The notes under the pieces were generated by a model. The model saw nothing but the letters and a program-made list of their open reading frames with translations, made no database searches and had not been told where the DNA came from. DNA of 64,000 nt, from positions 20,287,443 to 20,351,442 of the forward strand of contig OZ038464.1 of assembly GCA_964036295.1 (NCBI GenBank). Reading direction: 5' to 3'. The stretch is from Plumapathes pennacea (lineage: Eukaryota > Cnidaria > Anthozoa > Antipatharia > Myriopathidae). Each line of letters starts with the position of its first letter. Position 1 is the stretch's first letter. Made by a program: the position numbers and the translations under genes. Of the stretch, positions 55,601-64,000 are shown piece after piece.

Positions 55601-57408
55601 TTTCTGAACCACATCAGCAACTAAGCATGGAATCTGTGGAAAAGCCTAAAGAAACAAACGATTACGATTCCCGACAGCAAACAAGCTTTGAACCTCCTCT
55701 TCAGCAGCAACAAAACGTGGAACTTGTGCAAAAACCCAAAGAAACAAATGATCAGTATGATCCTCGACAGCAACCAACCTTTCAACCTCTTCAACAGCAA
55801 CAAATTGATAACTTGCCACAAAACATGCAACAAGAAACTAGATACCCAGACGATGGGGAACCACAGGATGAGCGCCCACTTTACGAAGATGACAATTCTA
55901 ATTTCAAAGAGGATGTTTTTCATATCGTTCTGCACAACAGTAACAAGATGATTAGAAATCCACATGAACATATGACCCTTACAATCTCTGGACCACTACC
56001 AACCGGCGTAGAGGTGCCTGAAAAGATCGACGGACTAAAACCTAGTTTTCAGGTTAATACTGAAAATGTCCAAACTCATCAAAACACTGATCAGCTTGAC
56101 AAGGTGGTTGCTGAGGACAACGGTTTCTCTGGTAACAGTACAAATAATGGGTTTCTAAAGACAAACAAAAACACTGAAATGAATCATTCTGACGATCATG
56201 TTCAAATAAACCAAGAGAATGCAAGAGAAGACGGTAGGAAGGAAACGTCGAACCAGACCAGCTCGGAGAATGCAGGAAACGTTATTCAAGGAAAACTGAG
56301 TAAAAATAATTCAAACAATGACCAAAACAAACAGGAGGTTGAGCAGTCAATAAATGGAAGCCATGTCCAGGAAGATGTAATTATAAACTCGCCCCTTGAC
56401 CAAAATTCAACTTCGTTTGCTCAAACAAATGAAAAATCCAGCTCAAACATGTTGGTTAAGGAGACTGATCGTGCTACTGCTTCACTCTCGCCAGTGAATG
56501 GACTCGCGTCGAATGACGACATTGCTGCCATGGAGGGTCCGAGGAGGAGTGGAGGCGTACCGACTGCTAATCTAGCAAGTCAGAAGTTGGACTGTCATGT
56601 CGGCTCACAACCTGAGCAGTTATCACTTACCATCCTCACGTGTCGCAAAAAGAAGTTCGATTCAAATACTCCCCAAGCATTCAAGCCAACTTACTACTAT
56701 CCACAGGCAGATGAAGGCCTCAAACCTTCCAGGAAAACGCAAGAGCGAGTTCCACGTCTTGATGAGGTACTTAATGTACTCAACCAAGACACCAAAGAAT
56801 CATTAAACAAAGAGATGATGATGGAAGGGAAAAGTATTGAAAACATGCTACAAGGATTCGCAAACCCAACAGTCACCATGTACGATTCATCAGATGTTGG
56901 TACCGATGACGATTCTCCTGTGTTTAACTGGATTCCAGAGGGTCATAAGAGGAATTCTGATGACGGCTTCGCCAGGGTCCCTTGGGAGATGGGCATGAAA
57001 AGTACAGCCCTTTGGGATCCTGAACACCAAATCATGCTTCCAAATTCTCTCTTAAAGAATTACTGGCGCCACCTAAGACGCGCACCACATCGACACCATC
57101 GGCATCGATTTCCTTGGGCACCTGTCCACGAGAGCCATAGAAGATTCTGGGGCTTTCATCCAGAGGTACCGCTGGAAGGCTACGGACACTTTATACCATC
57201 CTGGGCTCCAAGTCGGATTTGGTCCCATCCTAGGCACGCCTTCCATCAGGAGAACGCCAGCAAGAGAACCTCTTTGTTTAATAACATTCTGAAAGGTGAC
57301 AGAGACAACTGTCGTCCTCATGCAGGAGGGCTGCACTCGCACATGGGAGAGTGGGAATATCTTGGAAGAGTTCTGTGTAGCTGTCCATTTGGTGTTGGAG
57401 AGTGGTGA
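52689..57408 (+). CDS. Gene G: giant secreted Asn/Gln/Ser-rich glycoprotein-like protein
   Basis: Exon 1 (52689-52758) encodes a signal peptide (MNAAVYFGVKLLSTVSILLV); a 628-bp phase-1 intron leads to a 4-kb exon (53387-57408); 1363 residues, the largest of the cluster. Dozens of NxS/T sequons (dense at about 135-390) predict heavy N-glycosylation. It has short internal repeats: three QPPD/QPPE units (about 457-480), and a 28-residue repeat carrying KPKETND, then RQQ, then LQQQQ (about 772-830). Near the C-terminus are a CHVGSQ...LTILTCRKKK pair of Cys and a Trp/His/Arg-rich block (about 1245-1315: LRRAPHRHHRHRFPW, RRFWGFHPEVPLEGYGHF). It ends with a small Cys-containing tail (NCRPHAGGLHSHMGEW, LCSCPFGVGEW). 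No known domain was recognised. The conserved-looking aromatic/His tail is the best candidate for a folded functional module. Confidence 0.87.
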
Positions 57409-57710
57409 TGTTAGTGGGCAGTTCAAGCAATAAAAAGCTGACCACCCTCAGAAAGTGCCACGCCACATCGCACAAAATTCAACTTCCACAACACATTGTA
57501 TATGCAATTATGTTGACTTTTAAAGGTCACCCTTTTGACAAACTTCCCAATTTGTATGTCACGCACTGCTCAGGAAGTTATTTCAATGATCAATACATTT
57601 TAAGCTCAGCAACTCGCATACGAAGGGATCGATTAATGAAAAAAGTAAATTTTTAGAGTAGCTTGTTTCAGGATCGCGTTGTGAATGTCTCATTTGTGAA
57701 GTAACAAACG

Positions 57711-57716
57711 AATAAA
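57711..57716 (+). terminator. Candidate poly(A) signal of gene G
   Basis: AATAAA lies 302 bp after the gene G stop (acgaataaagtcaatg), and a GT-containing stretch follows at about 57740. Confidence 0.5.
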
Positions 57717-59253
57717 GTCAATGAGGAGCTGATACTATGATTAGGTTATTGTACACACTGTCATGACTTGATTCTTATTATTGACTGTTTGTTTTGATAA
57801 AAATATACGTGACTATAATGAATGGCCATGGAAAGCAATTTATGTTTTGTCAAGAAAAATCTAAATATTCCAAATGTACGAAAGCTGTGTTATAAATATT
57901 TGGTATATGACAAAAATAAACATGACTTTTAACACATCTTAGCTGTTTTTCCTATAAAAGAGAGGCAAAGTATTAATTACCACGTTCGCAAGGAGGGTGG
58001 GAAGTAGTGGCAGGAAACATTGGAATAAGTTACCAGAGACCCCATGAACAATGTCGGATCTCTCAAATCTACGCAAACCAAGGTTCAAGTATAATTCACA
58101 CAAGAATGCATGCGAATACCCATATTGCTATTTCTGTCAAGTTCGAGCCGAATGTTTATAAACAAGAATACTTAAAAGATCAAAGACTTCAGTAGTTATT
58201 TCATTTCTTTGTCTTGGAATCTATCACGCTCGTCTCAGAATACCTTACCAATATCTTTAAACAAATCTTAATGTTTAGAAAATTTAGTTCATCACAGCGG
58301 ATTATCTAATCTTTGGTCGTGTCACGTTTATCTGAGTAAACCGTAGGTTATTTTGAAAGGAAAAAACAGTACAAGCCGTATCGATTTATTTTAGCACCTG
58401 TGCTACACATCCTGCCGGTATTCACTCATCTGCTCTCTCAGGCGGAGGACTGCTGAGAGAAACAAAGACCGAAAGAAGAAGGGAAACCGGTAGACAAAAG
58501 ATAACAAGATGCCACCTGTCCGCTGAACTTTATAAAGGGACTATGGTGGTTATCGGCTGTTTTATTTTTAAACACACCTGGTGGTGTTAGTGTTTTCATT
58601 TACGTTACTGATAATTCTCCAATTATTTGCCAAGAAACGTTTAAAAACGCTGGAGAAAGGTGTTCATGGTAAACTGGAAGGTGGTTAATTGATCCGAAGT
58701 AACCTTTGACGACGATGATCGCAAACCGCAGCTTGATTCTTATTAAAATTGCATCATTGTATAACTCAAGGATTCCCTAACAAAGTTGGAATTCAAGATG
58801 TGGCGAATCCTCTGTGAAATAACTTATTTCGCAATTGAGGTAAGACATGCATGGATCGGAGTAGAAGTTTACGAAAGCCGAATCGGATAATAACTGGAGA
58901 AAGATTTTCATTGGTAGTACCTGTATAAAAATCCATTCTAAACGAAACACCCTGACCATCCTCGATCCCTTGTTCTTGGAAGAAAGCAAAACTTGCATGA
59001 AAGTTGTACTGCCCCACTGAAACGTGTTTCAGTGTCCTTTTAGCGAAGAGAGTAATTATCAACTGGCGTTAGCCGCCATGAAACATATAGAATACACTGA
59101 ACTGCCGAGTTGAGTTTGTTTCTCACAAGAAATGATTGTTGTGCTTTACCATGAGACCAGTGCATTTTGTTTTTCTCATGACTAACTGCAAATAGTTACT
59201 CGGTCCTTATACAAATAGTACCGACAACTAAGAAAATACATCATTTTACAGTA

Positions 59254-59421
59254 CATAAACTCTGGTGTGATACAGAGATATCCGCCACTGAGAAATGTCT
59301 TATCTGAACACACGTAAAAATTCGATATTTTTACGTGTGTTGATATTTAAGCCAAGCAGTGATCTTGCATGTTTTCGCATTTCTTAGTGGCGGAAATCTC
59401 TGTATCACATCAGAGTTTATG
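59254..59421. mobile_element. 168-bp MITE with 44-bp inverted ends and inner hairpin
   Basis: 59254-59297 and 59378-59421 are reverse complements over 44 bp with about three mismatches (outer end cataaactctg(g/a)tgtgatac). Inside, 59308-59340 forms a second palindrome (acacacgtaaaaa...tttttacgtgtgt). The whole element could fold into a long hairpin. It lies about 0.6 kb upstream of gene H and has no coding potential. Confidence 0.88.
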
Positions 59422-59774
59422 AAATAAACAGAATAATACACGGACGCTTGGAGATATGAAATTTATCTTCTCGTGTTCAGCAGTTGAGACCCTACTATAA
59501 CAACTCAGTGGATATTTTATTTTAGCAGCGGGTCTGGATGAAGATTAAAACGAGAAACCAACTTTGAACTGTGAGCCGAGGAACATAGAAGTCTTAACTA
59601 AAAAGTGATATTAAAAGTCCCCTATCCAAACCTTTAGTACTGTTACCAAGATCTGTTTAATAATTTTGAGATTAACAATGAAAGTGAACTACGATCAGAC
59701 GAAGGCCATTTCATATGGAGAAAAGTTGTCCTGGTCACTCGAGACAAGTTGTGGTTTCGATTTACAAAGAAACT

Positions 59775-59783
59775 TATAAATAG
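59775..59783 (+). promoter_or_regulatory. Candidate TATA box of gene H
   Basis: TATAAATAG lies 244 bp upstream of the gene H ATG, and TATAAAG at 59892 is a weaker alternative. The first would give a 5' UTR of about 215 nt. Motif evidence only. Confidence 0.3.
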
Positions 59784-60026
59784 TTGGCGCGCCCAGAGCG
59801 ACTCATGGAGGAGGATCGATGTCTCGGGTCCACTGGACTACTCTTCTCCATAATAAACCGCGGGCGGGTCTACGGACCCGACCGAGGATCTTATAAAGCT
59901 AGTTCTGACAGCTCTAACCTACTTATTGTTTTTCTATTTAAATTGAAACAGGATGGCACCCCGTGATTCCAATTGGCAAACCATAGTTCCCGCAATACGA
60001 GTGGTGATCACCAGGACTTATAAGCG

Positions 60027-62936
60027 ATGATTGTTCTTGTACTTTTCTTGGCGCTGCTCGTACAGCTTACATGCGCCACTCATTCAGGTAACATCATTAT
60101 ACAAGCATTATATAACTCAAACCTGGCTGGGAGGCGAGCGGGCTATTTGTATTTTGTCAAAATCTGCTACAGTGGGGGGAGTTTATTCAGAGATGAGCTG
60201 CCGTAACGTACCTAAGCTTGATTTGTATTCGCATAAACTTTAGGTTGCTACATTACACGTTTTCTTTAGAAATGAAAGCTAGTTCTCACAGGACTGTAGT
60301 TTGGAGAAGAAATTTGTTCATCTTTTTACAGAAGACCACGAGATTGAACACAGTCCTTTCTTATCTTAGGTAATTTTTTTAAATCTTAGATCCTAAAACC
60401 AATGTGATGCACTGCCTGCATGCGGCTTATTCTCTACTGGGTAACTTTTTTTAAACGTTGACTTTCACTAGGATGGAATCTGCCAAAACGAAATTCCAAG
60501 AAGAGTTTCTTGGAAGATGCTATGAAAGCAATGGATGGCATTGAAAGCTTGACTAAACCACAAAGAATACCTCCAAGGGTTATCAAAGTCCTCATTGGGC
60601 CAGAGCATGTAAGGTACCACAGACATCGTCACCGTCACCATCATCATCACCACTTTTTTAACCGGAACGGGCACTTCAGCTTTCCACCAAGACCGACCAG
60701 GCCACACATTAATACAGTAAAAGGGAGCGACCGCGAGAAGAACAGAACAAGTAAACTGATCCATAATGCGGCATTCTTGAGACAAGCAGTTCGGTTGCTA
60801 GTAGACATAAAGAAAAAACTAAACAGCTCCAGTGTCAAGAAGGCGAAAGAAACTCACTTGAAGAGGAATACGACGAGTGAGAGACCTGAGGTTGGTGCGC
60901 TGACTGAGTACTCAATTTCTATGCTTCCAGAAATACGGAGCATTGTGCAGCGAGATAAGGACAACACCGGACAATCCAGGGCTGCGTTCGCAAAAGCCAG
61001 ACAAATCATCGACAAAAAACAATCTCTGGTTCATCCAGCTGCACCGCCCATCACGGAGAGAGTTCAAAACAACACAAATATTACGAAAGAAGCTAAGATA
61101 TCCTCCGCAGTTGCTGTTCTTGAGGACGCGGTACAAAAGGCAGCACAGTTTCACACGGCAAAAGCTGTCCGCCAGGGAACTGATACGACAGGAAAAGCAA
61201 AGGCACCTGAAGGACAGAATCAACGAGCGAAAAGCATGGATACTTCCGGTATGAATACTACGGTGAATCATCGAACTTTACTTAGTGTGCTGGAAAGTAT
61301 TAAACGGAATCTCACTCGCCGAGAAGGCGAATTTGTTGCAAAGTTCGGGAGGGTTATAACGCACCTGCGATCTTTGTCTAACAACATTTCCAGTGCTACG
61401 ACAAATGCCACAGCACGAACCAAACAAGCGCTAATTGGGAAATCTAAAGAAAGTGCTGAGATATCGACGAACAAAACATTGTTGGACATCAAGGAAAAAC
61501 CCGCTAATCAGAGCGGGTCTGTTTTGAAGGAAGTCGTAAGTAAGAACAAAAGCAACAATAGCAAGACTGCGGTCGTCAAGCAACACACTGAAACCCAAAA
61601 TGAATTACTTCAGTATAAAAATGTGGCATCTGGCCACGGCAACGGACTTGTTTATCATAATAAATCGGTTGTTAAAGAACATGAGAACAACAACAACAAC
61701 AACAATAACAGGACAACGGCCCTTGATAATTACGCCGAATCTTTGGCTAACGTTCTTCAGCATAAATCTATGGCATCAAATCAGAGTTCTAAACTTGTCT
61801 CTCAGAATGGATCTGTTGTGAAAGACCCTAACAACAACAGCAGCAGCAGCAGCAACAATAACAACAACAGGACTACGGCCCTTAAGCATCTCGCGGAATC
61901 CTTGACGAAAATTCTTCAGCATACATCTATAACATCAAACAACAGCAATGCCACATGGCAAAATGCGAAAAACCCTAAAGTTGTTACTGGCGAAGCTAAG
62001 TATCTGTTGGCCTCCGAACCGCAAGAGAATCACACGACAGTTCCAAAGCTGCCAAAACAGCGCCTTGCTTCTCGCAAAGCGTTTGGTTTGGCGATGAAGC
62101 TGGTCAAGGCCGCCCTAGCACGAGAAGAACTACGCAAAGCAGAGAAAGAACTCTTTAGCAAAATGAGCGAAATGATGAACAAGACCGCGGGAACTGTCAA
62201 CGCAAACCAAGGGTCGATACAATCGGAGAAATCCCCACAAGACGCGAGCAACCTAAGCGCAGATTCAAACAGTAACAATAACCCAGTTAGTGCTGGAGGG
62301 GCGCCAAATGCGGCAACATCCACAGCAAAGAACAAAAAGCAAGATTCAGAGTCTCAAGAGAAGTACAATGAAGCGGCTCACCTTGAGGAGAAGATTGCAG
62401 CTCAACAGGATAAAATGTATGATGACCTGGTGAACCACATTCTTGACAATGACGATGGCGACGAAGATGAAGAAGGATATGAAGAAGGGACAACACGAGA
62501 GCTATCTCGCCAGCAAAACGAAGATTACGGGGACTTTAAGGACAGCGACGAAGAGATGAATGAACGTGCTTATGGCTCAAAAATGGGTGATACAAGTAGA
62601 TACACCTTGCGCGATAAAGTGCTTAAGCCAAAAACAATCTCAAGTTCTGTTCAAAGCCGAGGTGAAGAACACAAGATCAATAAGGTAATGAATACCCGGA
62701 AGAGCAAAAGACCTAAAACTGTGAAGAAGCGACACAAGGGAAATATTCATGGAGCAGAAACTTCGGCTGATTACGGAACAATTCACATTCAAGAAGACTT
62801 ATTTCAAAACAGTAAGAAAAGAAATTACCATCCATTGCAGTCCAAGCAGCAAAAAGGGGAAAAGATAAGGGCTAGGAAAAATACTACACCACAGAAACTA
62901 AAATTTACTACAAAAAGATCCAAATTAGATACGTAA
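60027..62936 (+). CDS. Gene H: secreted Asn/Lys-rich repeat protein with poly-His patch
   Basis: Exon 1 (60027-60087) encodes the signal peptide MIVLVLFLALLVQLTCATHS; a 384-bp phase-1 intron leads to exon 2 (60472-62936); 841 residues. At about 67-81 is RYHRHRHRHHHHHHFF, the strongest His patch of the cluster. Basic leucine helices follow (FLRQAVRLLVDIKKKLN, LLSVLESIKRNL, RVITHLRSL), separated by Ser/Thr/Asn linkers with many NxS/T sequons. Residues about 400-515 contain two full and one partial copy of a repeat of about 50 residues with poly-Asn tracts. The C-terminal third has an Ala/Lys helix (RKAFGLAMKLVKAALAREEL), an acidic stretch (DNDDGDEDEEGYEEG) and a Lys/Arg-rich end (KQQKGEKIRARKNTTPQKLK). 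No Cys was found outside the signal peptide. It could bind metal through His and act as a structural extracellular protein; inference only. Confidence 0.87.
61603..61950 (+). repeat. In-frame coding repeat with AAC/AGC microsatellites in gene H
   Basis: Repeat starts are at about 61603 (LLQYKNVASG), 61750 (NVLQHKSMAS) and 61908 (KILQHTSITS), a period of about 147-158 bp. Each full copy continues to a VVK(E/D) motif, a poly-Asn or Ser/Asn run and RTTAL..(Y/L)AESL. The (AAC)n tracts at 61686-61712 and (AAC/AGC)n at 61831-61868 differ in length between copies and are expected to vary between individuals. Confidence 0.88.
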
Positions 62937-64000
62937 CATGCTGTGTGCGTAAACTTGTAAGAGCCAAGCAAAATTTAAGAACTTTTGAGTCGGTCGCGCG
63001 ATAGCATTAGTTTAGTGCTTTATAATATTTCACTCATAATTTGACACAAACAATTAACTCGATGCTCTTGTGATAATTATTTAACAGTTCAGCAAAAAAG
63101 AATCGCACCTCCATTTAGCTTGACTTTGTCCTTACCTCGATAAGACCGATCAAGTAGATTTGTTTCTCATTTGTGTTAGATTGGAGTTGTAAATCAACAT
63201 TTTCTTTAATTGATAAAAATGGACTCTAAAATTTGGTCGTAAGTTGATTTTCTACATAAAAAAGAAGGTGGGATTGGGGGGAACCTTAAACAAATTTGAA
63301 AATGTCTTGTGTGTATAAAATGACGCTTGCCCTAGATACAGTCAATCTGCGTTAAGCGGTCCTGTATTAAGCGGACAACGTGCATTAAGCGGACAGTTGT
63401 CCAAGTCAAGAAAACTACTCCCCAGTAAGATACTGCAAACTATAATTTATCTGTAATACACCATATCTAAACGGAACCTTCACAATTCCCCAAGTTTCCG
63501 CTTGATACAAGCTTGGCTGTATTTAAAACACACCAGGAAATAATCGCACACCCGCTCTCGTTCCCAGAAAACCCAGTCAGTGTAGCACTCCCGCACTCAC
63601 ATTCCTGTGTATCCAACTTGCACTCAGTGAAGTGATAGGCGATTTTTCTCTTATTTATCGCGACCCGACTTCAGCGACTTCAGTGACTTCACCGACTTCA
63701 ATGTTCAATTTTGCCCTAATCTCAGAATCGCGTAAAATTTTCAAGAAACGTTCCTGGAAGTACAGTGAAGGTTTCGATGCAAATATTGTGATATTTTATC
63801 CAGCAGGTCGCGAGAAATTAGAGCAAATCATCGACTAAACATCCCACTTTTCAAACAAAGGAGCCTCAAGTTTTAAGTGTCTTTTTTTCCAGTTATATGT
63901 TGTCAAAGGCAAATAAGGCAAATGTATTGCAAAAAGTCTCGTAACAGTCTGAAAGTTTCAAGAGTTTTAAACTTTTGCTCAAACTTTGCTTTGCCATTTT
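62937..64000. other. Region downstream of gene H
   Basis: Presumed 3' UTR and intergenic DNA. At 63346-63405 the phrase (c/t)(g/a)ttaagcgg occurs three times at about 20-bp spacing (gcgttaagcgg, tattaagcggac, cattaagcggac), and tttccgcttgatacaagc at 63496 is an inverted relative, suggesting a decayed repeat element of about 170 bp. A 68-codon frame at 63632-63838 has no signal peptide or domain. No gene was recognised to the window end. Confidence 0.4.

Larger units (their letters stand above)
57409..59774. other. Intergenic region between genes G and H
   Basis: It contains the G 3' UTR, a MITE at 59254-59421 and the H upstream region. TATAAA at 58531-58536 (actttataaaggg) is another possible promoter. 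No other gene was recognised; frames here are short and lack domains. Confidence 0.4.

Noticed and set aside
63632-63838. 68-codon frame starting MIGDFSLIYRDP near the window end
   Set aside because: No signal peptide, domain, or splice partner; it includes a repeated acttcagcgacttcagtgacttc stretch that inflates the frame.

Overview
The window is nuclear DNA of an animal, most likely a cnidarian and probably a stony coral or close relative. Genes are split by GT-AG introns of about 0.1-4 kb. Metazoan families are present (a discoidin-receptor-type protein, MFSD6, CHMP5, a CatSper-tau-like C2 protein). Intergenic DNA is AT-rich and full of short inverted-repeat elements and of a tail-like motif ('gggctaacgctcgaaacg' and variants) that I associate with cnidarian repeats. 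The species cannot be fixed from the sequence, and no bacterial, viral or CRISPR features were seen.

Layout. 1-7469 (+): 3' part of a C2-domain gene resembling C2CD6/CATSPERT, rebuilt from 14 exons in consistent phase. 7.7-15.3 kb: gene-poor DNA with a tandem repeat, a nearly perfect 51-bp inverted-repeat element and candidate promoters for the next gene. 15382-19392 (+): a membrane protein with the complete ectodomain layout of discoidin domain receptors (DDR) but no kinase. 22219-24018 (-): intronless MFSD6-type transporter. 27100-27394 (-): a two-exon gene for a 42-residue cysteine-rich protein, too short for normal ORF calling. 29919-32364 (-): complete eight-exon CHMP5, an ESCRT-III subunit.

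32975-62936, about 30 kb: the striking part. Eight consecutive genes (called A to H here; A on -, B-H on +) share one plan: a short first coding exon (55-70 nt) holding only a signal peptide, a phase-1 intron of 88-628 bp, then in seven of the eight a single large terminal exon for a low-complexity, apparently disordered secreted protein (182-1363 residues) rich in Q, N, M, S and K, with basic and often histidine-rich patches. C and D share ordered sequence motifs and are clear paralogues. The others are linked by architecture, composition and neighbourhood. No known domain was recognised. The cluster looks like a tandem family of secreted disordered proteins, comparable in logic to vertebrate SCPP genes or to skeletal-matrix and adhesive proteins, but its function is unknown.

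A tRNA-Arg(TCG) lies inside an intron of gene B on the opposite strand, and a duplicated pair of tRNA-Glu(TTC) sequences lies between genes E and F. All splice models come from reading the sequence by eye: joins keep frame and consensus splice sites, but transcripts were not available.
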